A stretch of 64,000 nucleotides of DNA from Neobacillus soli NBRC 102451 (GTDB taxonomy: Bacteria; Bacillota; Bacilli; Bacillales; Cytobacillaceae). Position 1 is the stretch's first letter; every line of letters begins with the position of its first letter. Both the position numbers and the translations under genes were made by a program. The notes beneath the pieces are model-generated. The model was not told the DNA's origin. It worked only from the letters and a program-made list of their open reading frames with translations, and did no database searches. The stretch spans positions 1 through 64,000 of the forward strand of contig NZ_BCVI01000040.1 in assembly GCF_001591665.1 (NCBI RefSeq), written 5' to 3'. Shown one piece after another: positions 39,457 to 48,534 of this stretch.

Positions 39457-40196
39457 TGAAGATCGATATTCTCACCTTATTTCCGGATATGTTTTCTGGA
39501 GTATTAGGGCAATCCATGCTGCAAAAAGCAGCTGAGAGAGCTGCGGTCGAATATAACGTTGTTAATTTTCGGGATTATGCCGATAACAAACATTCTACTG
39601 TCGATGACTATCCTTATGGGGGCGGGGCAGGAATGGTATTAACGCCACAGCCAATCTTCGATGCCATTACAGCTTTAAGGGAAAAAGCACAGAGTAAACC
39701 ACCAAGAGTGATTCTCCTTTGCCCACAAGGGGAACGGTTTGAGCAGCAAAAAGCAGAGGAACTGGCAAAAGAAGAGCACTTAATTTTTATCTGCGGCCAT
39801 TATGAGGGCTATGACGAACGAATTCGCCAGCATATTGTCACAGATGAAATATCGATTGGCGATTATGTATTAACGGGTGGAGAGCTAGGAGCGATGGTTG
39901 TGGTTGATAGTGTGGTCCGTCTCCTGCCGGAAGTGTTAGGCAATCAGGAATCCCATCTTAAAGACTCCTTTAGCACGGGGCTGCTAGAGCACCCCCATTA
40001 CACAAGACCTGCGGATTTCCGTGGGTTAAAGGTTCCCGAGGTTCTCCTATCCGGAAATCATAAGTTAATTGATGAATGGCGTAATAAAGAAGCATTGCGC
40101 CGTACACTTGAAAGAAGGCCAGATCTGTTCGCTAAAATCGAACTTACAACAGAACAGGAAAAATGGCTCGAAGAAGTAAAAAAAGATGGCCAGTAA
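39453..40196 (+). CDS. trmD: tRNA (guanine-37-N1)-methyltransferase
   Basis: Methylates G37 of tRNAs with G36, preventing +1 frameshifts. SPOUT knotted fold motifs: [34 protein letters not shown] and [15 protein letters not shown]. Two adjacent ATGs (39453, 39456); the first overlaps the rimM stop and I keep it, although MKIDIL from 39456 also matches the family. Length 247. Confidence 0.95.
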   Translation: MMKIDILTLFPDMFSGVLGQSMLQKAAERAAVEYNVVNFRDYADNKHSTVDDYPYGGGAGMVLTPQPIFDAITALREKAQSKPPRVILLCPQGERFEQQKAEELAKEEHLIFICGHYEGYDERIRQHIVTDEISIGDYVLTGGELGAMVVVDSVVRLLPEVLGNQESHLKDSFSTGLLEHPHYTRPADFRGLKVPEVLLSGNHKLIDEWRNKEALRRTLERRPDLFAKIELTTEQEKWLEEVKKDGQ

Positions 40197-40198
40197 TA

Positions 40199-40227
40199 TT
40201 GCGGGTCCGTAATAATTATGGTATGAT
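40199..40227 (+). promoter_or_regulatory. Candidate rplS promoter
   Basis: TTGCGG (40199-40204), 17-nt spacer, TATGAT (40222-40227) with an extended TGG before the -10. Starts right after the trmD stop codon and would give a leader of about 105 nt. Confidence 0.55.
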
Positions 40228-40233
40228 ACTACT

Positions 40234-40339
40234 TGTGACTTGAGCTGATAGTTGTCAGTCTGTGGTCTTATAACGATGTTCCGCTGCAATAACAAGTTAG
40301 TAGATGTGCATGAGCGTCTGTTGGAAGGAGTTGAAAACG
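40234..40339 (+). ncRNA. Candidate L19 leader RNA upstream of rplS
   Basis: A 5' leader of about 105 nt lies between the predicted start site and rplS. Firmicutes carry an L19 autoregulatory leader at this place. I can see short complementary segments (ACTTG near the start with CAAGT near 40293), but I have not modelled the fold, so this rests mainly on position. Confidence 0.4.
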
Positions 40340-40684
40340 ATGCAACAATTAATTAAAGAAATCACACAAGAACAACTTCGTACTGATCTTCCTAGTTTCC
40401 GTCCTGGTGACACTGTCCGTGTACACGTGAAAGTTGTCGAGGGTACGCGTGAACGGATTCAGTTATTTGAAGGTGTTGTGATTAAGCGTCGTGGTGGTGG
40501 AATTAGCGAAACTTTCACAGTTCGTAAAATTTCTTACGGAGTAGGCGTTGAGCGTACTTTCCCTGTACACACACCAAAAATTGCGAAGCTTGAAGTACTT
40601 CGTCGCGGTAAAGTTCGCCGTGCTAAGCTTTACTACTTGCGTAATCTTCGCGGTAAAAAAGCAAGAATTAAAGAGATTCGATAA
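40340..40684 (+). CDS. rplS: 50S ribosomal protein L19
   Basis: Ribosomal protein bL19, 114 residues, located at the subunit interface. [13 protein letters not shown] at the N-terminus, [12 protein letters not shown] and [14 protein letters not shown] are typical. ATG 40340 follows GGAAGGAG; the ORF extends upstream to 40304 without support. It is followed by a strong terminator. Confidence 0.97.
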   Translation: MQQLIKEITQEQLRTDLPSFRPGDTVRVHVKVVEGTRERIQLFEGVVIKRRGGGISETFTVRKISYGVGVERTFPVHTPKIAKLEVLRRGKVRRAKLYYLRNLRGKKARIKEIR

Positions 40685-40691
40685 TATGAAA

Positions 40692-40727
40692 AGAAAAAGA
40701 GCTTGCTCTCTGCAGGCTCTTTTTCTA
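40692..40727 (+). terminator. Terminator after rplS
   Basis: GAAAAAGAGC (40693-40702) pairs with GCTCTTTTTC (40716-40725). Confidence 0.85.
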
Positions 40728-40906
40728 TACATATCTATTTGAAAAAATTGTAAAATAACTTTAGTGGGTTGTCTAAATTCTAGCTGTTTTTAAAACAATT
40801 ATTAAAGTTTGATTAAAATGGATAATCCCTTCGTGTTAAATATGGTGAAGTTATGTAAAATAAGCTTTATAAAACATTTTTGTTGCTAAGATTGGTGGGG
40901 ATTGTT

Positions 40907-41467
40907 TTGACAAAAAAGAAAAGTGAACTCTGGGAATGGATGAAGGCCCTTTTGATTGCTGTGATTTTAGCAGCGGTTATTCGGTACTTTCTTTTTGCAC
41001 CGATTGTTGTAGATGGTTTATCGATGATGCCGACCTTGAAGGATCAGGATCGAATGATTGTTAATAAGTTTAGCTATAATATTGGAGAGCCAAAGCGATT
41101 CGATATCATCGTCTTTCATGCACCTGAGAAAAAAGATTATATAAAACGTGTTATAGGATTGCCAGGCGACACAATTGAGTATAAAGATGATACGTTATAT
41201 GTAAATGGAAAAGCGTATGAGGAACCGTACTTGGATGCGTATAAGAAGAAATTAGAGGGCGGTCCGCTGACGGACTCTTTTAAATTAGAAGAAACAGCTG
41301 TTGGCCGTAAAACAGTGCCAAAAGGTGAATTGTTTGTCATGGGTGATAATCGCCGCTGGAGTAAAGACAGCCGTCATATCGGGACAATTCCGTTGAGCAA
41401 AATCATCGGTAAAACAAGTGTTGTCTATTGGCCAATAAAAGATGCACATATCGTTAAAGTGAAATAA
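40907..41467 (+). CDS. sipS: Type I signal peptidase (SipS/LepB type)
   Basis: Membrane-anchored leader peptidase that cleaves secretory precursors outside the membrane. One N-terminal transmembrane helix (about 12-30) precedes the catalytic domain with Ser39 in GLSMMPT and Lys80 in DYIKRVIGLPGD, and GDNRRWSKDSR. Start chosen at TTG 40907 after GGTGGGG (6-nt gap); 186 residues is the usual length of prokaryotic-type (single-TM) Bacillus enzymes. The symbol may be another sip paralogue. The gene is absent from this spot in B. subtilis but is found beside rplS in other Bacillus. Confidence 0.92.
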   Translation: MTKKKSELWEWMKALLIAVILAAVIRYFLFAPIVVDGLSMMPTLKDQDRMIVNKFSYNIGEPKRFDIIVFHAPEKKDYIKRVIGLPGDTIEYKDDTLYVNGKAYEEPYLDAYKKKLEGGPLTDSFKLEETAVGRKTVPKGELFVMGDNRRWSKDSRHIGTIPLSKIIGKTSVVYWPIKDAHIVKVK

Positions 41468-41473
41468 AGTTTA

Positions 41474-41595
41474 CTATCCAGCTTCAGAGCCTAGCCCCTA
41501 GAGGCCATTAGCCAAGCCGTCATGAAGGTTAAAAAGCAACCTTCCTGCCGCCTTGTCTTATCCTTGTCGGGGCTGGTTAAGGCGCTTACGCTTTT
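41474..41595 (-). repeat. Dispersed AGAAAAGCG-type repeat, copy 5 (inverted)
   Basis: On the minus strand it runs AAAAGCGTAAGCGCCTTAACC to GGCTCTGAAGCTGGATAG, the same ends as the other copies. It contains a further stem (AAGGTTAAAAAGCAACCTT). It stops within a few bases of the rbgA Shine-Dalgarno. Confidence 0.75.
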
Positions 41596-41612
41596 AAAGG
41601 AGGTGACAGCTT

Positions 41613-42479
41613 TTGACGATCCAATGGTTTCCTGGCCATATGGCCAAGGCGCGCAGAGAGGTCACGGAAAAGTTAAAGTTAGTTGATATAATTTTTGAAT
41701 TAGTGGATGCTAGAATACCGTATTCATCAAGAAATCCGATGATTGACGAAATTATCCAGCATAAACCGAGGTTGGTTTTATTAAATAAGGCAGATATGGC
41801 CGATAGAGAAGCAACAAAGGAATGGATTGCCTTCTTTGCGGAAAAAGGTATAAAAGCACTCGCCATTAATTCGCAAGCGGGAGAGGGCATGAGGACCATT
41901 GCCCAGGCATCTCAGGATATAATGAAGGAAAAGTTTGATCGTTTAAGGGCAAAAGGTGTTAAACAACCGAGAGCGATTCGGGCAATGATTGTCGGGATCC
42001 CGAATGCGGGGAAATCAACATTAATCAATCGCCTTGCCCAAAAGAATATTGCAAAGACAGGAAATACTCCGGGTGTAACCAAGTCCCAACAGTGGATAAA
42101 GGTAGGCAAGGAAATGGAATTATTAGATACACCGGGGATTTTATGGCCAAAATTTGAGGACCAAGAGGTTGGCAAGAAACTGGCAATCACTGGTGCGATT
42201 AAAGATACGTTATTGAACCTTCAGGATCTTACTGTCTACACACTAAGGTTTTTGGAACAGGTGTATCCGGAACGTTTAAAGGAGCGTTATAATCTTGAGT
42301 CCCTTCCTGAAAACACAGTTGAGATGTTTGACCATATAGGAATCCTTCGCGGTTGCCTAATGGCAGGTGGTCTTGTCGATTATGATAAAGTATCAGAATT
42401 AGTCATAAAGGAAATTCGGTCGGAAAAATTCGGGCGCATTACATTTGAACGACCCAGCGACCTGATGGCTGATAAATAA
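41613..42479 (+). CDS. rbgA: Ribosome biogenesis GTPase RbgA (YlqF)
   Basis: Circularly permuted GTPase needed for a late step of 50S assembly. N-terminal [18 protein letters not shown]4 LLNKADM before G1 [12 protein letters not shown] and G3 LDTPGILWP, with a C-terminal ANTAR-like domain. TTG start with a near-perfect AAAGGAGGTGA Shine-Dalgarno. Length 288. The switch to Ala in GIPNAGKS (often Val) is minor. In B. subtilis it follows rplS directly; here sipS and a repeat intervene. Confidence 0.95.
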   Translation: MTIQWFPGHMAKARREVTEKLKLVDIIFELVDARIPYSSRNPMIDEIIQHKPRLVLLNKADMADREATKEWIAFFAEKGIKALAINSQAGEGMRTIAQASQDIMKEKFDRLRAKGVKQPRAIRAMIVGIPNAGKSTLINRLAQKNIAKTGNTPGVTKSQQWIKVGKEMELLDTPGILWPKFEDQEVGKKLAITGAIKDTLLNLQDLTVYTLRFLEQVYPERLKERYNLESLPENTVEMFDHIGILRGCLMAGGLVDYDKVSELVIKEIRSEKFGRITFERPSDLMADK

Positions 42480-42489
42480 ATATAACATG

Positions 42490-42526
42490 AGTAAGCTCTC
42501 TTAACAGAGAGCTCATTTTATTTTTA
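42490..42526 (+). terminator. Terminator after rbgA
   Basis: AGCTCTCT (42494-42501) pairs perfectly with AGAGAGCT (42506-42513) around TAAC, followed by TTTTATTTTT. Confidence 0.85.
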
Positions 42527-42565
42527 TTGTCAATGTAAGCCTTTACTATTACAATTATTCTGTAA

Positions 42566-42721
42566 AACCACCAAAAGATTTTTGGTACAGCCTATCCAGG
42601 TTTCGGTCTATTACCAGGATTTATCGCTAGTTACTTTGTAGTATTCCTTGTAAAATTAGTTAAAAAGCTGTTTGATAGTTTTAAAATAACCATCACGAGT
42701 TTAAAGGGGCGTTCTCAATGA
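42566..42721 (+). pseudogene. Decayed C-terminal fragment of an unidentified membrane protein
   Basis: A stop-free frame of 51 codons without ATG, GTG or TTG encodes FGTAYPGFGLLPGF, then a hydrophobic segment (IASYFVVFLVKLV) and a basic tail, and its TGA overlaps the sdaAB ATG (ATGA). Removing one T from the T5 run at 42579-42583 would join it to an upstream frame encoding SVKPPKDF. This looks like the rest of a gene once coupled to sdaAB, but I cannot name the family, and chance cannot be excluded. Confidence 0.4.
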
Positions 42722-43380
42722 AATATCGATCCGCTTTTGATATTATCGGTCCAGTCATGATTGGACCGTCAAGCTCTCATACAGCAGGTGCTGCACGAAT
42801 TGGCAGGGTCGCAAGGACCTTATTTGGGAAACAGCCAAAGAAAGCAATCATTTCGTTGTACGGTTCATTTGCAAAAACCTATAAGGGACATGGAACAGAT
42901 TTCGCGATTGTTGCGGGTCTTTTAGATTTTGATACATTTGATGAACGAATGCCAAAATCATTGGAAATTGCTAAGGAAATGGGTTTAGAAGTTGTTTTTC
43001 AGATTGAAGAGGCAGTGACGGAACATCCAAATACCGTCAAAATTAATTTATATGCTGAAGAAGATGAACTTGAAATGGTTGGGATCTCAATCGGGGGCGG
43101 AACGATTGAAATTACGGAATTAAACTCGTTTCCGTTAAAATTATCCGGCGAACATCCCGCCATCTTGGTTGTTCACAAAGACCGATTTGGTATCATTTCA
43201 GCTGTAACCAGTGTTTTATCAACATATGAAATTAACATTGGACATATGGAGGTTTCAAGATTGGAAAAAGGTGAAATGGCTTTAATGGTCATTGAGGTCG
43301 ACCATAAAATTGATGAAAAGGTTATTGATGAATTATCAAAACTTTCAAATGTATCGCAAATCATTCGTATGGTTGAATAG
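42718..43380 (+). CDS. sdaAB: L-serine dehydratase beta subunit, copy 2
   Basis: Second beta chain, 220 residues, same length as copy 1 at 22893 and about 70% identical by eye: both share DIIGPVMIGPSSSHTAGAAR, LYGSFAKTYKGHGTD and INIGHMEVSR. The ACT domain is retained (HPAILVVHKDRFG). ATG start; Shine-Dalgarno AAAGGGG. All conserved residues of copy 1 remain, so it should be functional. The pair is not at this position in B. subtilis, so it is an extra locus, by duplication or transfer from a relative. Confidence 0.92.
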   Translation: MKYRSAFDIIGPVMIGPSSSHTAGAARIGRVARTLFGKQPKKAIISLYGSFAKTYKGHGTDFAIVAGLLDFDTFDERMPKSLEIAKEMGLEVVFQIEEAVTEHPNTVKINLYAEEDELEMVGISIGGGTIEITELNSFPLKLSGEHPAILVVHKDRFGIISAVTSVLSTYEINIGHMEVSRLEKGEMALMVIEVDHKIDEKVIDELSKLSNVSQIIRMVE

Positions 43381-43413
43381 AAAAAAATTGGGCATACATC
43401 AGGGGGAATAGAC

Positions 43414-44319
43414 ATGTTTCGAAATGTAGCGGAGCTTGTTAAACTTGCAGAAACCAATCAAGTAAAAATTGCAGAAATAATGATTCGTCAAGAAATAGAA
43501 GTGTCAGGTCTTTCTAGAGAAGAAGTCATCGGGAAAATGGATACAAATTTAACGATCATGGAACAAGCGGTGGAAAGAGGACTTAACGGTGTACATTCCC
43601 ATACAGGTTTAACCGGCGGCGATGCCGTCTTACTTCAAAACTATCTAAAAAGCGGAAAAGCGCTTTCTGGACATATCCTTTTGGATGCGGTAAGTAAGGC
43701 TGTGGCAACCAATGAAGTGAACGCGGCAATGGGAATTATTTGTGCCACTCCAACGGCAGGGTCTGCAGGTGTCGTTCCGGGCACATTATTTGCTGTAAAA
43801 GAAAAATTACATCCAACACGATTGGAAATGATTGAATTTTTGTTTACCTCAGCTGCCTTTGGCTTCGTAGTCGCTAACAACGCATCTATTTCAGGCGCGG
43901 CAGGAGGATGTCAAGCGGAAGTAGGATCAGCAAGCGGTATGGCGGCAGCGGCCATAGTAGAATTGGCTGGCGGATCACCCCAACAGGCTGCCGAGGCGAT
44001 GGCAATCACGTTGAAGAATATGCTTGGATTAGTCTGTGACCCTGTGGCGGGCTTAGTGGAAGTTCCTTGTGTAAAACGGAATGCCATGGGTGCCTCCAAT
44101 GCCATTACGGCAGCAGACATGGCCCTCGCGGGTGTGACTAGCAGGATTCCATGTGATGAGGTTATTCATGCCATGTTCTTAATTGGCCAATCCATGCCTT
44201 CTTCATTAAGAGAAACAGCAGAAGGCGGTCTTGCTGCAACACCGACAGCAAGAAGATTAGAACAGGAAATATTCGGCAACGGCAGCACAGTTAAACTCAA
44301 AGACCTAGTTATTTCCTAA
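43414..44319 (+). CDS. sdaAA: L-serine dehydratase alpha subunit, copy 2
   Basis: Second catalytic chain, 301 residues, with the cluster region LVCDPVAGLVEVPC and IPCDEV intact and SGAAGGCQAEVGSA conserved. It differs from copy 1 mainly at the N-terminus and in a seven-residue longer C-terminus (VKLKDLVIS). ATG start after CAGGGGGAA. It follows sdaAB copy 2 by 33 nt. The GC-rich repeat at 44362 lies just downstream. Confidence 0.92.
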   Translation: MFRNVAELVKLAETNQVKIAEIMIRQEIEVSGLSREEVIGKMDTNLTIMEQAVERGLNGVHSHTGLTGGDAVLLQNYLKSGKALSGHILLDAVSKAVATNEVNAAMGIICATPTAGSAGVVPGTLFAVKEKLHPTRLEMIEFLFTSAAFGFVVANNASISGAAGGCQAEVGSASGMAAAAIVELAGGSPQQAAEAMAITLKNMLGLVCDPVAGLVEVPCVKRNAMGASNAITAADMALAGVTSRIPCDEVIHAMFLIGQSMPSSLRETAEGGLAATPTARRLEQEIFGNGSTVKLKDLVIS

Positions 44320-44361
44320 CAAGAAGGCTGTGCTAAAAGCCAGTGTTGATTTTGTAACAAT

Positions 44362-44490
44362 GTTGATTGGAGCGGAAGGCGCGAGACTCCTGCGGGAGGA
44401 CGGGGCAGGGGAGACCCCGCAGGCGCGAAAGCGCCGAGGAGGCTCCCGAACAGCCCTAAGGTGCGCGAAGCGCCTGAAGCGCAAATCAAC
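44362..44490 (+). repeat. 129-bp GC-rich dispersed repeat, copy B
   Basis: Same length, orientation and ends as copy A at 26619 (GTTGATTGGAGCGGAAGGCG to GCGCAAATCAAC). The copies differ mainly near the right third. AAGAAGGCTGT, 31 nt upstream, is also shared with copy A. Confidence 0.85.
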
Positions 44491-44520
44491 AGGCTAGTTT
44501 AATAGAACATTACTAGTGAA

Positions 44521-44549
44521 GTAGCACACGTTTGTGTGCTATTTTTTGT
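44521..44549 (+). terminator. Terminator before rnhB
   Basis: TAGCACAC (44522-44529), loop GTTT, GTGTGCTA (44534-44541), then T6. It probably ends the second sdaAB-sdaAA unit. Confidence 0.85.
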
Positions 44550-44596
44550 ATTGTATTTAGCATTATGACAAGGTATTATTACAACGGGTGAAAAAA

Positions 44597-45370
44597 ATGA
44601 AGATACAAACAATCGCAGAAATAGAACGACAATTGGAAAATATAGAGGCAGAAAATGATCCGTTCTTGTTGGATATCCGTCAAGATGAGCGAAAGGGTGT
44701 TCAACAGCTAATTCAAAAATGGCAGAATAAAAGGGCGAAGAATCAACAGCTAAAAGAAAAATTTGCTGAAATGAATGCTTATGAAAATAAATGGCGTTCA
44801 ATTGGATATGAAATGATTGCCGGAATCGACGAAGTGGGAAGAGGGCCGCTTGCAGGGCCGGTTGTTGCAGCGGCAGTCATTTTACCTAAAGACTTTTTCC
44901 TAGCGGGTATTGACGACTCAAAGAAACTTTCCGAAAAAAAACGGCTGGAATTCGATCTAATTATTCGAAGGGAAGCACTGGCGTTTAGTGTAACGATGAT
45001 TGAGGCAAAGGAAATTGATGAAATTAATATTTATGAAGCAACAAAAAAGGCAATGAATGCGGCAATCGCAGCCTTAGACCCTAAACCGGATTTCTTGCTG
45101 ATTGATGCGATGAAGCTTGAAACTCCCTACTCGTCTGAATCCATTGTTAAAGGTGATGCAAAAAGCATCTCGATCGCGGCAGCATCGATTATCGCTAAAG
45201 TAGCTAGAGATGAGCTGATGAAGGAAATTTCGCTCCACTATCCAGTCTATGGGTTCCAGCAAAACATGGGATATGGAACAAAGGAACATATCAACGCAAT
45301 CTACCAACATGGTATTACCTCTTATCATAGAAAAAGCTTCGCACCAATCAAGGACATTATTAAAATATAA
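44597..45370 (+). CDS. rnhB: Ribonuclease HII
   Basis: Cleaves RNA in RNA-DNA hybrids, including single ribonucleotides in DNA. Catalytic region IAGIDEVGRGPLAGPV (with the DEVG acidic pair), DDSKKLSEKKR, and LLIDAMKL carrying a further Asp. An N-terminal helical extension of about 70 residues is typical of Bacillus RNase HII. ATG 44597 follows GGGTGA; GTG 44588 in the same frame would overlap it. Length 257. Confidence 0.94.
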   Translation: MKIQTIAEIERQLENIEAENDPFLLDIRQDERKGVQQLIQKWQNKRAKNQQLKEKFAEMNAYENKWRSIGYEMIAGIDEVGRGPLAGPVVAAAVILPKDFFLAGIDDSKKLSEKKRLEFDLIIRREALAFSVTMIEAKEIDEINIYEATKKAMNAAIAALDPKPDFLLIDAMKLETPYSSESIVKGDAKSISIAAASIIAKVARDELMKEISLHYPVYGFQQNMGYGTKEHINAIYQHGITSYHRKSFAPIKDIIKI

Positions 45371-45385
45371 TTTTTTGCATAATGG

Positions 45386-45414
45386 TGGACAAGGTATCTG
45401 TCATTATATAAAAT
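45386..45414 (+). promoter_or_regulatory. Candidate sucCD promoter
   Basis: TGGACA (45386-45391), 17-nt spacer, TAAAAT (45409-45414), each one base off consensus, about 48 nt before sucC. Confidence 0.6.
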
Positions 45415-45461
45415 GAAAACGGAGTCAATTTTTAGAAGTGTAAGATATAGGAGGATGGGAA

Positions 45462-46622
45462 ATGAATATCCATGAGTATCAAGGGAAAGAGATCCTCAGA
45501 CAATATGGGGTAGCTGTTCCAAACGGAAAAGTGGCCTTCACTGTGGAAGAAGCAGTCGAAGCGGCGAAAGAACTTGGCACACAGGTTTGTGTCGTAAAAG
45601 CACAAATTCATGCTGGTGGACGGGGGAAAGCCGGCGGTGTAAAAGTAGCGAAAAACCTTGAAGAAGTTCGTACATATGCTAGCGAAATCTTAGGGAAAAC
45701 ACTAGTTACACATCAAACAGGTCCTGAAGGAAAAGAAGTTAAACGTCTGCTTATCGAAGAAGGCTGCGATATCAAGAAAGAATACTATGTTGGTTTAGTA
45801 TTAGACCGTGCTACTTCAAAGGTTGTGTTAATGGCATCTGAAGAAGGCGGTACAGAAATCGAAGAGGTTGCTGAAAAGTCACCTGAGAAAATTTTTAAAG
45901 AAGAAATTGACCCGGTTATCGGTTTACAGCCTTTCCAGGCGCGTCGAATCGCGTTCAATATCAATATTCCGAAAGAGTTAATCAATCAAGCAGTAAAATT
46001 CATGACAGCTTTATATACTGCTTATATCGAGAAGGATTGCTCCATTGCAGAAATTAATCCGCTTGTCGTTACAGGTGATGGTAAGGTAATGGCACTGGAT
46101 GCGAAATTGAACTTTGATTCCAATGCGTTATATCGTCAGAAAGAAGTATTAGCGTATCGTGACCTTGAAGAAGAGGATGCGAAAGAAATCGAAGCATCTA
46201 AATATGATTTAAGTTATGTTTCTTTAGATGGAAATATCGGCTGTATGGTTAATGGTGCCGGACTTGCCATGTCAACGATGGATATCATTAAACACTATAG
46301 CGGAGACCCTGCAAACTTTCTTGATGTTGGGGGCGGTGCTACAGCAGAAAAGGTAACTGAAGCATTCAAAATTATCCTTTCTGATCCAAACGTAAAAGGT
46401 ATTTTCGTTAATATCTTTGGTGGAATCATGAAGTGTGATGTTATTGCTGAGGGTGTAGTTGAAGCAGCTAAGCAGGTTGGACTAAGTGTCCCACTTGTTG
46501 TTCGCTTAGAAGGAACGAATGTTGACTTAGGTAAGAAAATTTTAGCTGAGTCCAGCATAGACATTATTGCTGCAGAATCCATGGCTGACGGCGCACAAAA
46601 AATTGTTTCATTAGTGAAATAG
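45462..46622 (+). CDS. sucC: Succinyl-CoA synthetase beta subunit
   Basis: Beta subunit of the TCA cycle enzyme that makes ATP or GTP from succinyl-CoA. [17 protein letters not shown] at the N-terminus starts the ATP-grasp domain; the glycine-rich loop [10 protein letters not shown] and metal site EINPLVV are seen; the C-terminal ligase domain includes [13 protein letters not shown]. Length 386. Shine-Dalgarno TAGGAGGATGGG. Confidence 0.97.
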   Translation: MNIHEYQGKEILRQYGVAVPNGKVAFTVEEAVEAAKELGTQVCVVKAQIHAGGRGKAGGVKVAKNLEEVRTYASEILGKTLVTHQTGPEGKEVKRLLIEEGCDIKKEYYVGLVLDRATSKVVLMASEEGGTEIEEVAEKSPEKIFKEEIDPVIGLQPFQARRIAFNINIPKELINQAVKFMTALYTAYIEKDCSIAEINPLVVTGDGKVMALDAKLNFDSNALYRQKEVLAYRDLEEEDAKEIEASKYDLSYVSLDGNIGCMVNGAGLAMSTMDIIKHYSGDPANFLDVGGGATAEKVTEAFKIILSDPNVKGIFVNIFGGIMKCDVIAEGVVEAAKQVGLSVPLVVRLEGTNVDLGKKILAESSIDIIAAESMADGAQKIVSLVK

Positions 46623-46646
46623 GATCTATTAGAAAGGGGAATTAAC

Positions 46647-47549
46647 GTGAGCGTTTTTATTAATAAAGACACAAAGGTAATTGTTCAAGGGATTACAGGT
46701 TCAACCGCCCTTTTTCATACAAAACAAATGCTTGAATATGGCACTCAAATTGTCGGTGGTACATCTCCAGGTAAAGGCGGAATGGAAGTTGAAGGAGTTC
46801 CGGTCTTTAACACGGTTAAAGATGCAGTTGAAGCAACTGGTGCTGTAGCATCCGTTATTTATGTTCCGGCGCCATTTGCAGCCGATGCGATTATTGAAGC
46901 CGTTGATGCAGATTTAGATCTTGCTATTTGTATTACTGAACACATCCCAGTACTGGATATGGTAAAGGTAAAACGTTACATGGAGGGCAAAAAGACACGT
47001 TTAGTTGGTCCTAACTGTCCAGGTGTTATTACTCCTGACGAATGTAAAATTGGTATCATGCCTGGTTACATTCATACAAAAGGCCATGTCGGAGTTGTTT
47101 CTCGTTCCGGTACATTAACATACGAAGCAGTCCATCAATTAACCACAGCAGGACTTGGCCAAACGACAGCAGTCGGTATCGGCGGCGACCCTGTTAACGG
47201 GACAAACTTTATCGATGTTTTAAAAGCCTTCAATGAAGACCCAGAAACATATGCGGTTATCATGATTGGTGAAATCGGTGGAACAGCTGAAGAAGAAGCT
47301 GCTGAATGGGTAAAAGCAAACATGACAAAACCTGTCGTTGGCTTTATCGGCGGACGTACAGCCCCTGCTGGTAAACGTATGGGCCATGCTGGTGCCATTA
47401 TTTCAGGCGGTAAAGGTACAGCTGATGAAAAGATCCGCGTAATGAACGAGTGCGGTATTAAAGTAGCTGACACACCATCAGTAATGGGTGAAACCTTAAT
47501 CGGAGTTCTTAAAGAGCAAGGCTTATACGAAAAATGTAAAACACACTAA
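46647..47549 (+). CDS. sucD: Succinyl-CoA synthetase alpha subunit
   Basis: Alpha subunit that binds CoA and carries the phosphohistidine. N-terminal Rossmann domain: [28 protein letters not shown]; phosphorylated His247 in [10 protein letters not shown]. Length 300. GTG start 24 nt after sucC. The pair shares a promoter and a downstream terminator. Confidence 0.97.
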   Translation: MSVFINKDTKVIVQGITGSTALFHTKQMLEYGTQIVGGTSPGKGGMEVEGVPVFNTVKDAVEATGAVASVIYVPAPFAADAIIEAVDADLDLAICITEHIPVLDMVKVKRYMEGKKTRLVGPNCPGVITPDECKIGIMPGYIHTKGHVGVVSRSGTLTYEAVHQLTTAGLGQTTAVGIGGDPVNGTNFIDVLKAFNEDPETYAVIMIGEIGGTAEEEAAEWVKANMTKPVVGFIGGRTAPAGKRMGHAGAIISGGKGTADEKIRVMNECGIKVADTPSVMGETLIGVLKEQGLYEKCKTH

Positions 47550-47569
47550 AACACACCAACAGATATAAC

Positions 47570-47603
47570 AGATAGTCCCTCATAATTGAGGGGCTATTTA
47601 TAC
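47570..47603 (+). terminator. Terminator after sucD
   Basis: ATAGTCCCTC (47572-47581) pairs with GAGGGGCTAT (47588-47597) with one T-G pair; loop ATAATT. The T tract is weak. Confidence 0.75.
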
Positions 47604-47637
47604 ATTCTTTAAAAATATTAAGGAGGCTTATTTTAAA

Positions 47638-48534
47638 ATGGATGACTTTAAAGAAAAGCTTATTACCTTATTACATTACCCGAATATCTCGTGGAATACC
47701 GTTTATCAAATGCTAAAAAAAGACCCAACTCTCCAGTCACTGCATCGAATCCATTCGCAGACACTTCAGCAGACTAATCTTTTTCCACCGATTAACTCCA
47801 GGAACTCTTCCACAAATTCTTCTATCATTACTCTTCATCCTGACATCATTCATGAGCAAATTCGTCAGTACGAAACTAATGATATTGTTGTCATCACTAT
47901 TTTTGATGAGCGATATCCCCGCTATTTAAAAGAGATCTACCAGCCGCCATGGGCATTATTCGCTAAGGGTGACCTCTCCCTTTTAGAAAAAGAACCAAAG
48001 CTGGCCGTAGTGGGGTCACGTCAAGCTACACAATATGGAAAAAATGCCATTCGGTTACTCTTTCCCGAGTTAATTGATAATGGCGTCCTTATTGTCAGTG
48101 GTTTAGCGAAGGGGATAGATGCCCTTGCCCATGAATATGCGATTAAAAATGGCGGAAAAACAATCGCCGTTATTGCTGGTGGATTCTATCATATCTACCC
48201 AAAGGAAAATTTAAACCTGGCATTAAAAATGATGAAATCACAGCTAGTTCTTTCCGAATATCCTCCCGATACAAAACCGCTCAGATGGCATTTCCCATCG
48301 CGAAATCGAATCATTAGCGGTTTATCAAATGGTACATTTATAATAGAAGCAAAGCGAAAAAGCGGCTCGCTCATTACTGCCAATTTTGCAGTTAATGAGG
48401 GGAGGGAGGTATTTTCACTGCCTGGGAGCATTTTTAATCCTTACTCCATAGGGGCAAACGACTTAATTCAGCAAGGGGCAAAACTCGTGACAAGTGCTGA
48501 GGATATTTTAAATGAATTAAGATTAAACTCTTAA
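47638..48534 (+). CDS. dprA: DNA processing protein DprA (Smf)
   Basis: Binds incoming single-stranded DNA during transformation and loads RecA. The Rossmann core is seen in AVVGSRQATQYG, VSGLAKGIDALAHEYA, SEYPPDTKP and FPSRNRIISGLSNG, and GSLITANFAVNEGREVFSLPG. Length 298; there is no long C-terminal winged helix, as in B. subtilis DprA. A strong AAGGAGG Shine-Dalgarno is present. Its integrity suggests natural competence genes are, or recently were, in use. Confidence 0.95.
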   Translation: MDDFKEKLITLLHYPNISWNTVYQMLKKDPTLQSLHRIHSQTLQQTNLFPPINSRNSSTNSSIITLHPDIIHEQIRQYETNDIVVITIFDERYPRYLKEIYQPPWALFAKGDLSLLEKEPKLAVVGSRQATQYGKNAIRLLFPELIDNGVLIVSGLAKGIDALAHEYAIKNGGKTIAVIAGGFYHIYPKENLNLALKMMKSQLVLSEYPPDTKPLRWHFPSRNRIISGLSNGTFIIEAKRKSGSLITANFAVNEGREVFSLPGSIFNPYSIGANDLIQQGAKLVTSAEDILNELRLNS

